A program made the translations under genes and the position numbers. A stretch of DNA of 8,188 nucleotides from Rickettsiales bacterium (lineage in GTDB: Bacteria; Pseudomonadota; Alphaproteobacteria; Rickettsiales; UBA1997): assembly GCA_947425005.1 (NCBI GenBank), contig CANDYP010000059.1:1-8188 (forward strand), given 5' to 3'. Below are positions 1 to 7,134 of the stretch, piece after piece (positions within the stretch are counted from its first letter, which is position 1; every line of letters starts with the position of its first letter). Below the pieces are notes generated by a model. That model was given only the letters and a program-made list of their open reading frames with translations. It searched no databases and had not been told where the DNA came from.

Positions 1-691
<691 letters not shown>

Positions 692-698
692 AAAAATA

Positions 699-720
699 GA
701 GTCATCTTTCGAGATGACTC
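699..720 (+). terminator. Hairpin just after 16S (terminator-like or processing stem)
   Basis: GAGTCATCT, then TTCG, then AGATGACTC forms a perfect 9-bp stem closed by a stable UUCG tetraloop, 7 nt after the mature 16S end. Only two T's follow the stem, so it is a weak intrinsic terminator by the usual rule. It could instead be a processing or stability element, or allow read-through into the downstream + strand genes. A stem ending the transcript here would fit a 16S gene that is unlinked from 23S. Confidence 0.5.
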
Positions 721-877
721 TTAAATGAAATACGGAGCAGAGCTATCGTCCTTTACTTCAAGGAAGATTGCGCAGCTGTCGCCTTTATTTTTCTCTCGAT
801 TACACGCGATTATTATTCGATCTAAAATTGACACCCCTTCTTTTACATCTCTCCGCAAGTTCAAATAAATCAAACAG

Positions 878-1252
878 ATGCCGCACCTAATCATTGAGCA
901 TTCGGGTAATATTGCCAAAAATTCAATTAGAGTCCTAGAGCAAGAAATCCAAAACATCATGAATGGTGTGGAGGGAAATTTTGATGCCGATCAGTGCAAG
1001 TGCCGCGATTTTTCTTTTGATGAATATTTTGTTGGCAGACCAGACCAATCCACTTCTTCTTTTCTTCACATCACCCTCAAAGTTTTGTCGGGCAGATCGA
1101 TTGAAATCAGAAAAAATCTCTCTGAAAAAATCTTAACATTTTCTCAAAGATTCTTTTCTGAGTTAAATCTTCCAACCAAGCGCTGCGACATCTCTGTCGA
1201 CATTGTTGAAATGGAGCGCGACACCTACCAAAAGATCCGCATCGAAAATTAA
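878..1252 (+). CDS. 5-carboxymethyl-2-hydroxymuconate isomerase-like tautomerase
   Basis: The 124-residue product is full length for the CHMI/HpcD branch of the tautomerase superfamily (E. coli HpcD is about 126). It opens with MPHLIIEHS, close to the MPHFIVECS of HpcD. Pro2 would become the N-terminal catalytic proline after Met removal. The family core block FLHITLKVLSGRS is at residues 62-74 and a C-terminal beta strand ISVDIVEME at 105-113. Family members move a double bond by keto-enol tautomerisation and assemble as cytosolic trimers; HpcD acts in homoprotocatechuate breakdown. No other gene of that pathway is in the window, so the true substrate is unknown. The start is chosen because the catalytic proline must be residue 2. 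No clear Shine-Dalgarno sequence precedes it. It lies 40 bp ahead of queE on the same strand and may be cotranscribed with it. Family assignment is firm; the specific reaction is inference. Confidence 0.85.
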   Translation: MPHLIIEHSGNIAKNSIRVLEQEIQNIMNGVEGNFDADQCKCRDFSFDEYFVGRPDQSTSSFLHITLKVLSGRSIEIRKNLSEKILTFSQRFFSELNLPTKRCDISVDIVEMERDTYQKIRIEN

Positions 1253-1292
1253 TTTAAGCCTCTCAATTCGTGCTTAATTAAATTACTCTGAA

Positions 1293-1970
1293 ATGTTTGG
1301 CCAAAACAAAATTCTTAAACCAGAAATTCACGACGGCCGCAATCTTGATGTGCAAGAAATTTTTCCAACCCTGCAAGGCGAAGGTCCTTACGCCGGCCAT
1401 CCAGCTGTTTTCATTCGTCTAGGCGGTTGCAATTTAGCCTGTGATTTTTGCGACACCGAATTTGATTCTTACCAAAATTTTTCGCTTTCAAAAATTCTCG
1501 AAGAAGTGCTGCGACTAGCCAAAAATGTTGAGGAAAAAATCGTCAGGAAATTAGTTGTGATTACGGGAGGGGAGCCTCTGCGTCAGCCAATCGAGCGTCT
1601 TTGCCAAGAGCTAATAAAATTAAATTTTCTCGTTCAAATCGAAACTAACGGCACAATTTTTCGTGATCTGCCGCGTGAAGTAAAAATTATTTGTTCTCCT
1701 AAAAATACTGGCAGGGGGTATGCCAACATCAGGCCAGATCTGCTTTCGCGCATTAACGCTTTTAAGTTCATCATTTCCAAATCTAGCCAAAATTATTCTG
1801 ACGTTGCTGAGGTGGGGCAGTCACAATTGCAAATTCCGGTTTACGTGCAGCCGATGGACGAGGGCTCTGATCCCAAGAACCAAGCCAATTTGCAGCGTGC
1901 CACGGAGCTTTGCGAAAAGTACGGACATCTCCTGTCTTTGCAAATTCACAAAATTTTGCAGATCAGGTAA
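1293..1970 (+). CDS. queE: 7-carboxy-7-deazaguanine synthase QueE (radical SAM)
   Basis: QueE converts 6-carboxy-5,6,7,8-tetrahydropterin to 7-carboxy-7-deazaguanine, a cytosolic step toward preQ1 and queuosine in tRNA. The 225-residue protein begins with the family N-terminus, IFPTLQGEGPYAG at residues 23-35. The 4Fe-4S cysteines are C46, C50 and C53 in GGCNLACDFCDTEF, giving the CxxxCxxC spacing of radical-SAM enzymes. The SAM-binding TGGEP is at 91-95, followed by ETNGT at 117-121, SPK at 135-137, VQPMDE at 185-190, and the typical C-terminal LSLQIHKILQIR. All blocks are present, so the gene looks intact. The start fits family length and the Rickettsia-like MFGQN opening, but no Shine-Dalgarno is obvious. 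QueC and QueD are not in the window. The gene ends 21 bp from the convergent 325-residue gene, with no clear terminator in between. Confidence 0.95.
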   Translation: MFGQNKILKPEIHDGRNLDVQEIFPTLQGEGPYAGHPAVFIRLGGCNLACDFCDTEFDSYQNFSLSKILEEVLRLAKNVEEKIVRKLVVITGGEPLRQPIERLCQELIKLNFLVQIETNGTIFRDLPREVKIICSPKNTGRGYANIRPDLLSRINAFKFIISKSSQNYSDVAEVGQSQLQIPVYVQPMDEGSDPKNQANLQRATELCEKYGHLLSLQIHKILQIR

Positions 1971-1991
1971 GGGTGGACTAAGTCTCGCGAG

Positions 1992-2969
1992 TTAGATCTG
2001 ATCGTGGCCTTTACTACTTTCTTTGCCATCTTTTAGCTGCTTTGCGGCCGGTGTTGTGATTTGCGGCGAAGGAGTGGCTTGGGGTTTTTTTTGATCGAGA
2101 TGCTCGGCGGCTGCTTGGTAAAGCGGATTAAAAATTTTGCACAGCTCCTCGCCTAATTTTGCAGACAAAATTACTGACGACAAAGCCCCGGAGGGAACGC
2201 GAAATGGAGCCGCTTTCACGGTAGCTGCGAGCGACATGTTTCTCCAAGCTGCGAAGTAATTTTCGTAAACACTTTTGTCGACCGAGGCCGTCCTGATGAC
2301 GGCGTTGGCAAAGCTGTCAAATGGCGCCGAAACGATGCCAGCAATTCCCCCTAACACAGATTTTGTTGCCAGGCTTTTTTCGTCCACGCCAATGAGGCCA
2401 GCAACTTTTTGCGACAGGAAATCTCCGCCGCTGGAATTGTTGGCATACCAAACCGGCAATCCTCGCACAAAAAGTGGCAAGACATTTAATCTTGCGACCG
2501 CAGTAAGTCGCGGGAGGGAGGCATCAACTCCCTGTTGTCGTAATTTTTCTTGAAAGGACCTAGTTTCGAGCACTGCGCTGAACGGCGCCTCAATTCCAGC
2601 AGTAATTACCGTTAAGTTTGAAGTTGAAATTTCTGGATTGGATTCTTTGAGTCGTCTTCTGATTTCCAGGCAGGGCGCAACTACGCCAATTTGTTGGGCT
2701 GCGCGGAAGGAATACCCCGCAGCAAAAATTGCAGGATTGTTTTTGAATGCGGTGACTGGAGATTTTTTTTCATCGACAAAAGATTTTGTCACTTGCCAGA
2801 AGTGCCGGTTGCCGCTGTTGAGACAGCCTTGCAAAAACGAAACCATGTACTGAACAGCTGGGGCAGTGGCGGGATTAAGATTGCCGTTTTTGTCGCTGTA
2901 GGGCTCGTCAGTGATGAGCTTGATGTCATCGGGAGTGAGATCAAGCTGTTGAGCTTCATTCTTCTTCAT
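1992..2969 (-). CDS. Unrecognised protein with three carrier-like repeats
   Basis: I do not firmly recognise this 325-residue protein. The start is supported by GGAG six bases upstream on the coding strand. Residues 1-40 are polar. The body (about 45-280) is Ala/Gly/Val-rich with amphipathic, partly hydrophobic stretches. The tail (about 291-325) is Gln/Pro/Lys-rich and probably disordered. The body seems to hold three similar segments of about 85 residues. AGIEAPFSAVLETR (124-137) matches AGIVSAPFDSFANAVIR (210-226), with P129 and P216 87 apart. IFAAGYSFR (81-89) matches LFVRGLPVW (166-174), with G85 and G170 85 apart. The PF[S/D]xxxxxxR pattern followed about 40 residues later by a G/P-containing block, plus the total length, resembles mitochondrial carrier repeats (PxDxxKxR). 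However, the first repeat lacks the proline and the signature is degenerate, so carrier identity is only a hypothesis. It follows pccB by 70 bp on the same strand. Confidence 0.75.
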   Translation of the reverse strand: MKKNEAQQLDLTPDDIKLITDEPYSDKNGNLNPATAPAVQYMVSFLQGCLNSGNRHFWQVTKSFVDEKKSPVTAFKNNPAIFAAGYSFRAAQQIGVVAPCLEIRRRLKESNPEISTSNLTVITAGIEAPFSAVLETRSFQEKLRQQGVDASLPRLTAVARLNVLPLFVRGLPVWYANNSSGGDFLSQKVAGLIGVDEKSLATKSVLGGIAGIVSAPFDSFANAVIRTASVDKSVYENYFAAWRNMSLAATVKAAPFRVPSGALSSVILSAKLGEELCKIFNPLYQAAAEHLDQKKPQATPSPQITTPAAKQLKDGKESSKGHDQI

Positions 2970-3001
2970 CGTAACTCCGCAGGTTAATTCGTTGAGAAGT
3001 G

Positions 3002-3020
3002 GCCGCAGTGTTGATGCGGC
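3002..3020 (-). terminator. Weak GC-rich hairpin between pccB and the 325-residue gene
   Basis: GCCGCA and TGCGGC form a 6-bp GC-rich stem around a 7-nt loop, in the 70-bp gap downstream of pccB. There is no U-run after it on the minus strand. It is therefore at best an attenuator or a stability element, and chance is possible. Confidence 0.2.
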
Positions 3021-3039
3021 GGCGATGGATCACACTAGT

Positions 3040-4575
3040 CTACAAAGGTAGATTGTCGTGCTTCTTCCAAGGTTTGTTAACTTCTTTGTTTTTCAAAATT
3101 TGCAAAGATTTGCAGATTCTTTTGCGGGTATTCTGCGGGCGAATCACTTCGTCGATGAAGCCGCGCGATGCTGCTACGAAAGGTGAGGCGAATTTTTCGC
3201 GATATTCTGCGGCCTTGGCGGCCTTGCTTTCGGCGTCTTTGGCTTCTTCGCGGAAGATGATTTCAACTGCACCTTCAGGGCCCATCACGGCAATCTCGGC
3301 ATTGGCCCAAGCGTAGTTTACGTCGCCCCGCAAATGTTTGGAGTTCATCACGATGTAGGCGCCGCCGTAGGCTTTGCGGGCGATTACGGTGATTTTTGGA
3401 ACCGTCGCTTCGGCGTAAGCGTAAAGCAATTTCGCGCCGTGGCGGATGATGCCGCTGTGCTCTTGATCGCAGCCTGGCAAGAATCCGGGAACGTCAACGA
3501 AAGTTAAAAGTGGAATGTTAAAAGCATCGCAAAAGCGGATGAAGCGCGCTGCTTTTTCAGAGGCTTTGATGTCGAGACAGCCGGCTAAATGCATGGGCTG
3601 ATTGGCTACGATGCCAACAGTCTCGCCTTCCAAACGACCAAAGCCGACCAGAATATTTTTGGCGTAATTTGGCTGAATTTCAAAAAAATCTCCTTCGTCC
3701 AAAATCTTTTCCACCAATTCCGTCATGTCGTAAGGCTGATTCGGATTTTCGGGAACGAGGGTGTTCAGAGAAACGTCAACCCGATCAGCTTCGTCGAGAG
3801 TTGGAATTTGCGGCACATTTTTTTTGTTGGAAAGCGGCAAAAAATTAATCAGGCGACGAGTTTGCAAAAGTGTTTCGATGTCGCTTTTGAAAGTTAAATG
3901 AGCCACGCCGCTCTTGTTGCCGTGAACTGACGCGCCGCCCAAATCTTCTTGGGTGACGGTTTCGTGAGTAACGGTTTTGACCACATCCGGACCGGTGACA
4001 AACATGTAAGATGAATTTTCGACCATGATGGTGAAGTCAGTCAGCGCTGGCGAGTAAACGGCGCCACCGGCGCAGGGTCCCATGATCAGAGAGATTTGTG
4101 GAATCACGCCACTGGCGTCAACGTTGCGCTGAAAAATTTCGCCGTAACCGCCGAGGGAGTCGACGCCTTCTTGGATGCGCGCTCCGCCGGAATCGTTAAT
4201 GCCAACGACTGGCGCGCCAACTTGCATGGCCTTGTCCAAAACAAGGCAGATTTTTTTGGCGTGAGCTTCGCCCAAAGAGCCGCCCATGACGGTGAAGTCT
4301 TGGCTGTACACGAAAACCAAGCGACCGTTAATGGTGCCTTGTCCGGTGATGACGCCGTCACCCGGATGTTTTTTGTCTTCCATGCCGAAGTCGGAGCAAC
4401 GGTGCTCCACGTAAAGGCCGTACTCTTCGAAAGAATCGGCGTCGAGTAAGACTTCAATTCTTTCGCGAGCGGTCAATTTTCCTTTGGAATGTTGCAGGTC
4501 AATTTTCTTTTGACCGCCACCCATTCTGGCCTCTTCGCGTTTGGAGGCTAGTTTTGTAATGTTTGAGGAGCGCAT
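3040..4575 (-). CDS. pccB: Propionyl-CoA carboxylase beta (carboxyltransferase) subunit
   Basis: This 511-residue protein is the carboxyltransferase half of a biotin-dependent acyl-CoA carboxylase. It moves the carboxyl group from biotin to propionyl-CoA, giving methylmalonyl-CoA, in the cytosol with a separate biotin-carrying alpha subunit. It opens with EARMGGGQKKIDLQHSKGKL (15-34) and LTARERI (34-40), as PccB proteins do. The first crotonase-like half carries DSGGARIQEG (128-137) and GPCAGGAVYSPAL (166-178). The second carries VDVPGFLPG (360-368), the RKAYGGAYIVM block (400-410) and AEIAVMGPEGAVEI (426-439). The glycine pairs at 130-131 and 404-405 lie where the family forms its oxyanion holes. 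D418, in KHLRGDVNYAW, sits near the residue that in actinobacterial homologues separates propionyl- from acetyl-CoA preference, with Asp favouring propionyl; that alignment is from memory. Length is normal. No Shine-Dalgarno precedes the start. The alpha subunit gene is not in the window. The C-terminal tail NKEVNKPWKKHDNLPL is typical of PccB. Confidence 0.95.
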   Translation of the reverse strand: MRSSNITKLASKREEARMGGGQKKIDLQHSKGKLTARERIEVLLDADSFEEYGLYVEHRCSDFGMEDKKHPGDGVITGQGTINGRLVFVYSQDFTVMGGSLGEAHAKKICLVLDKAMQVGAPVVGINDSGGARIQEGVDSLGGYGEIFQRNVDASGVIPQISLIMGPCAGGAVYSPALTDFTIMVENSSYMFVTGPDVVKTVTHETVTQEDLGGASVHGNKSGVAHLTFKSDIETLLQTRRLINFLPLSNKKNVPQIPTLDEADRVDVSLNTLVPENPNQPYDMTELVEKILDEGDFFEIQPNYAKNILVGFGRLEGETVGIVANQPMHLAGCLDIKASEKAARFIRFCDAFNIPLLTFVDVPGFLPGCDQEHSGIIRHGAKLLYAYAEATVPKITVIARKAYGGAYIVMNSKHLRGDVNYAWANAEIAVMGPEGAVEIIFREEAKDAESKAAKAAEYREKFASPFVAASRGFIDEVIRPQNTRKRICKSLQILKNKEVNKPWKKHDNLPL

Positions 4576-4598
4576 TTTTAGTTTGAGTTTGTGTTAGC

Positions 4599-4677
4599 AA
4601 ACCCCCCTACTCCCCTTGTCAGGGGGGCTTAAACCGAGTTCGATCAAGCCCCCCTGACAAGGGGAGTAGGGGGGTTT
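4599..4677. repeat. Perfect 32-bp inverted repeat, REPIN/MITE-like, between psd and pccB
   Basis: Left arm 4599-4630 and right arm 4646-4677 are exact reverse complements around a 15-nt spacer (4631-4645). Each arm is itself partly palindromic, with a C6 run and a G6 run around a core containing CTTGTCAGG. That nested layout is what REPINs have: two REP-like sequences in opposite orientation. The element begins 14 bp past the psd stop codon and ends 24 bp before the pccB start. On the minus strand it would form a very stable hairpin ending in UUU, so it may protect the psd 3' end or partly terminate transcription. No terminal duplications or ORF are visible. The repeat is certain; its mobile-family nature is inference. 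Confidence 0.9.
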
Positions 4678-4690
4678 CTCGTCACGAGTG

Positions 4691-5365
4691 TTAATTCAAT
4701 TTTGCGATGATGGTTTCGCCGCCAATCATGGTTTGGCCTACTGCCGCTTTGATTTCGACATTGTCTGGAAAGTAAAGGTCGGCGCGACTTCCGAAGCGAA
4801 TGATGCCGTAACGGTCACCAGTTTTAACTTCTTGTCCTTCTGCGATGTCAGACACGATGCGGCGCGCAACTAAGCCAGCCACTTGCACGAAGACGATTTC
4901 AGTGCCGTCTTTGGTTTTTACTACGACGGAATTTCTTTCATTTTCGGAGCTGGCTCCTGCGTCGTTAGCACTCAAAAATTTTCCGGCTTTGTAGCTGACT
5001 TTAGTGATGGTGCCGGCTACGGGGACGCGATTCACATGGACGTTGAAGACGTTTAAGAAGACGCTGATTTTGTTCCATTTTTTGTCGCCAAATCCAAGAT
5101 CATCGGGAGCGCTCACGCCTTTTTCAAGCAAGGTAACAACGCCATCAGCCGGGCTGATGATGATTTTTTCTTCCACAGGAATGACTCTTTCCGGATCGCG
5201 GAAGAAGAAAATGCACCACAAAGTAAGAACCAATCCGATCAAGCCCAGCTTGCTGCTGAGTAGGGAGATGATGATGGTGATCAGAGCGAAAATGATGATG
5301 AATTTGTAGCCTTCTTTGTGAATTGGAAAAGAAGCGAGTTTCAAAGCGTCGAGAAAATTTTGCAT
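4691..5365 (-). CDS. psd: Phosphatidylserine decarboxylase proenzyme
   Basis: Psd decarboxylates phosphatidylserine to phosphatidylethanolamine at the inner membrane. The 224-residue product is of the short type found in Rickettsia and many bacteria (about 210-235 residues), without the longer E. coli-type N-terminal region. Two hydrophobic segments, about 21-38 and 40-56, anchor it, followed by FFRDPER (54-60). The catalytic body has ISPADGVV (70-77), VFLNVFNVHVNRVP (102-115), VFVQVAGLVARRI (158-170) and the self-cleavage site RFGSR (190-194). S193 would become the pyruvoyl group of the alpha chain after cleavage between G192 and S193. The start at 5365 (MQNFLDAL) is preferred over an in-frame ATG at 5416: the upstream one lies inside the tig terminator stem, and family members begin only a few residues before the HxEGY motif. 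No phosphatidylserine synthase gene follows; pccB is next, 115 bp on. Confidence 0.95.
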   Translation of the reverse strand: MQNFLDALKLASFPIHKEGYKFIIIFALITIIISLLSSKLGLIGLVLTLWCIFFFRDPERVIPVEEKIIISPADGVVTLLEKGVSAPDDLGFGDKKWNKISVFLNVFNVHVNRVPVAGTITKVSYKAGKFLSANDAGASSENERNSVVVKTKDGTEIVFVQVAGLVARRIVSDIAEGQEVKTGDRYGIIRFGSRADLYFPDNVEIKAAVGQTMIGGETIIAKLN

Positions 5366-5394
5366 AAATTTGTTTGATTGGAGTTGGTAAGTTG

Positions 5395-5446
5395 AAAAAA
5401 GCCTCGATCCAATCACTCAAGCCGTCGGTTGGGTGATTGGATCGAG
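5395..5446 (-). terminator. Intrinsic terminator of tig
   Basis: CTCGATCCAATCAC (5403-5416) and its exact complement GTGATTGGATCGAG (5433-5446) give a 14-bp stem. After one mismatch the stem continues for three more pairs. On the minus strand it is followed by GC and then six U's (5400-5395). It begins 7 bp after the trigger factor stop codon, so it is a good Rho-independent terminator for tig. It implies that psd is transcribed separately or only by read-through. Confidence 0.88.
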
Positions 5447-5452
5447 AGTGTC

Positions 5453-6793
5453 CTATTCTTCGTTAGCTTTCTGCCAAGCTTTGTCGAGATCTTTAACTGA
5501 GATTTTTTTCTTCTCGATGACGCTTTGAGCAAGAACAAAATCAATCGCCTTTTCTTCGATGATTGAGCCTTTTAATTGCTGAACCGCCGCTTGATTTTTT
5601 TGGTAGTAGTCCATTACGGCTTTTTCTTGGCCTTGAAAACGCGCCAAGATTTTGCCCAATTCTTTGTTGAGATCGTCGTTAGTAACTTCGATTTTATTTT
5701 TTTGTGCAAGCTCGCTCAAGATGATGCCGCAGCGAATCATGCGCTGCGCAATTTCGCGTTTTTTAGATTTTTCTTTTTCTTTCTCTTTGTCGTTTTTAAA
5801 TTTTTCGGGATTGGTTTTTAGTTCTTCTTCTGTTTCAGCCCAGAGGTTGTTCAACTGCTCTTCGACTAGCCCTTCAGGCAATTCGAAGTCGTGTTTTTTG
5901 TTGACGAAATCAAAAAATTCTTTTTTGAACAAATTGCGGCTGATGCCTTGGTAATTGCCTTCAACTTGTTTTTTTAATTCTTCTTCGAGCTTGGCTTTGC
6001 TTTCAATTCCGAAAGTGTTTTTGATGAATTCGTCGGTTACTGCCGGCATTTTTCCGGTCAAAACCTTGTTGATTGTGACGTCAAATTCCGCCGCTTTGCC
6101 GGCGAATTCAGCCTTGTTGTACTCTTTGGGAAATTTCACTTTCACTTTTACTTGATCGCCAGCTCTTTTGCCGACTAGCTGATCTTCGAAATTGTCGATG
6201 AAGCTTTTGCTGCCAAGCTCTAGCAGGTAGCCTTTAGCGGCGCCGCCTTCGAATTCAACTTTGTCGATTCGGCCGACGTAATCGATGTTTACTGAATCAT
6301 TAATTTTGGCTTTGGAAGAGGCGTCTTGCTCGTCCCAGGTGCGGTAATATTTGAGTAATTTGTTGAGCGCTTCATCGGTGTCGACTTGAGTAAGCTCGAC
6401 CTCTCTTTTGATGACTTTGATTTTGTTCAATTCGATTTCGGGAACTAGCGGGTAGATTTCAATTGAAGCTGTGAGCTCAATGTCTTTGTTTTCTTCGAAA
6501 GTTTTTACGTCAATTTTTGGGGGAAGGGCGGGTTTGAAATTGTTGTCTTTGACGATTTTTTTCAGAGTTTCAGAAATGATTTTGTCGGATTCGTCAGCCA
6601 TGATGGACTGACCATATTTTTGTTTAATTACGTCGTCGGGAACTTGACCTTTGCGGAAACCTTTAAGCGCCAAATTCTTTTTAATTTTAGCAACATTTTC
6701 GTTGATCTTGGCGTCGATCATTTGGTGAGGAATGGTGATTTGGTAATCCTTTTTTAGTTTTTTGTCCAAGGTGTTTTTAATTTTTACGTCCAT
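5453..6793 (-). CDS. tig: Trigger factor, ribosome-bound chaperone and prolyl isomerase
   Basis: Trigger factor binds at the ribosome exit tunnel and shields nascent chains; it also has peptidyl-prolyl isomerase activity. The 446-residue product matches the family length (about 430-450). The N-terminal ribosome-binding domain (about 1-115) carries the signature GFRKGQVP at 45-52, which docks on L23/L29. The FKBP-type domain spans about 165-245 (NIDYVGRIDKVEFEGG, then FEDQLVGKRAGD, then FDVTINKV). The C-terminal helical chaperone region spans about 250-446. A short Lys/Glu run (NDKEKEKEKSKKRE, 334-347) lies in the C-terminal arms. The start at 6793 is chosen because family members begin with a short M-x-V segment and AAAGG lies 8 nt upstream. 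An in-frame ATG at 6865 would add 24 residues that the family does not have. clpP, clpX and lon, frequent neighbours of tig elsewhere, are absent here. Confidence 0.96.
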   Translation of the reverse strand: MDVKIKNTLDKKLKKDYQITIPHQMIDAKINENVAKIKKNLALKGFRKGQVPDDVIKQKYGQSIMADESDKIISETLKKIVKDNNFKPALPPKIDVKTFEENKDIELTASIEIYPLVPEIELNKIKVIKREVELTQVDTDEALNKLLKYYRTWDEQDASSKAKINDSVNIDYVGRIDKVEFEGGAAKGYLLELGSKSFIDNFEDQLVGKRAGDQVKVKVKFPKEYNKAEFAGKAAEFDVTINKVLTGKMPAVTDEFIKNTFGIESKAKLEEELKKQVEGNYQGISRNLFKKEFFDFVNKKHDFELPEGLVEEQLNNLWAETEEELKTNPEKFKNDKEKEKEKSKKREIAQRMIRCGIILSELAQKNKIEVTNDDLNKELGKILARFQGQEKAVMDYYQKNQAAVQQLKGSIIEEKAIDFVLAQSVIEKKKISVKDLDKAWQKANEE

Positions 6794-6922
6794 GCGGAAA
6801 GCCTTTGTTAAGTAGGTTGAAAGAGATTGTGAGAAAATTCTGAGGAGCAAAAGTGCTGACAACAATTGCGAGGTGAATTGAGGCCGGGACTGTAAATTAA
6901 AAAGGCTAAAAATAGCAAACTA

Positions 6923-6965
6923 AATTTCCCCGGAAATTCCCCCGGAAATTCCCTCAAAAATTTCC
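6923..6965. repeat. Cluster of four AATTTCC/GGAAATT boxes
   Basis: AATTTCC occurs at 6923-6929 and 6959-6965, and its complement GGAAATT at 6932-6938 and 6944-6950. That is four copies in 43 bp. The middle part is two near-identical 11-12 bp units (CCCCGGAAATT, 6928-6950), and the first two boxes form a 7-bp inverted repeat with a 2-nt gap. It may be a protein-binding cluster upstream of tig, or a small decayed repeat. Confidence 0.5.
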
Positions 6966-7083
6966 GCGGATTTGGGGTTTGCTCGTTTGAGTTTTTTGAC
7001 AGATGCGCGGTGAGGCACGGATTAATTTTGACGCAACACCAAGTCGGAAAGCTTGATTTTACTGGATGCAAAAAATAGGCAAG

Positions 7084-7105
7084 ATTTTCTCCGGCCGGAG
7101 AAAAT
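7084..7105. promoter_or_regulatory. Perfect 22-bp palindrome, candidate operator
   Basis: ATTTTCTCCGG at 7084-7094 is followed directly by its exact reverse complement at 7095-7105, with no loop. A gapless palindrome is poorly suited to an RNA hairpin but typical of a site for a dimeric DNA-binding protein. It lies 29 bp before the start codon of the nuclease gene and overlaps where a -35 element would sit for the candidate -10 at 7117. That position would suit repression or activation of that gene. Confidence 0.55.
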
Positions 7106-7116
7106 TTAAAAAACGC

Positions 7117-7122
7117 TAAAAT
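7117..7122 (+). promoter_or_regulatory. Candidate -10 element of the nuclease gene
   Basis: TAAAAT matches five of six bases of the sigma-70 -10 consensus and lies 12 bp before the ATG at 7135. Transcription from here would start about 5 bp before the start codon, giving an almost leaderless mRNA, consistent with the lack of a Shine-Dalgarno. There is no recognisable -35; the palindrome occupies that place. This is a tentative call, since the surrounding sequence is AT-rich. Confidence 0.3.
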
Positions 7123-7134
7123 TCCTACTACAAA

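Larger units (their letters stand above)
6794..7134. other. Divergent intergenic region between tig and the fusion nuclease gene
   Basis: This 341-bp stretch separates two genes transcribed away from each other, so it should hold promoters for both. I see no convincing coding sequence or RNA gene in it. On the minus strand, TTGTCA (6862-6857) is a passable -35 for tig, but a good -10 at proper spacing is missing. Two structured sites, the AATTTCC box cluster and the 22-bp palindrome, are listed separately. The rest is AT-rich sequence without clear signals. Confidence 0.6.

Noticed and set aside
828..833. Perfect TTGACA upstream of the tautomerase gene
   Set aside because: No acceptable -10 hexamer lies 15-19 bp downstream, so I do not call a promoter on the -35 alone.
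1978..1995. Small near-palindrome around CTCGCGAG between queE and the convergent gene, as a bidirectional terminator
   Set aside because: The stem is very short, interrupted by two bases, and lacks a U-run in either direction.
4096..4449. 117-residue frames on both strands inside pccB
   Set aside because: They are shadows of the strongly conserved pccB reading frame and show no independent start signal or family match.
4631..4645. GAGTTCGATC in the spacer of the inverted repeat looks like a tRNA T-loop
   Set aside because: There is no acceptor, D or anticodon arm around it. The flanking arms form one long perfect stem instead.
5366..5416. In-frame upstream ATG (5416) extending psd by 17 residues
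   Set aside because: The extension begins inside the tig terminator stem and reads through its loop-proximal arm and the U-tract. Family members begin at about MQNF, so the start at 5365 is preferred.
6794..6865. In-frame upstream ATG (6865) extending trigger factor by 24 residues with a hydrophobic leader
   Set aside because: Trigger factor is cytosolic and begins with a short M-x-V segment. AAAGG at good spacing supports 6793.
6996..7026. TTGACA with ATTAAT as a promoter for the nuclease gene
   Set aside because: The spacer is 19 bp, the -10 matches poorly, and the site is over 100 bp from the start codon. It is possible but too weak to list.
6808..7071. 87-residue minus-strand frame in the tig upstream region
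   Set aside because: It consists largely of translated short repeats (EFPGEFPGKF), has no family resemblance, and overlaps the expected tig promoter.
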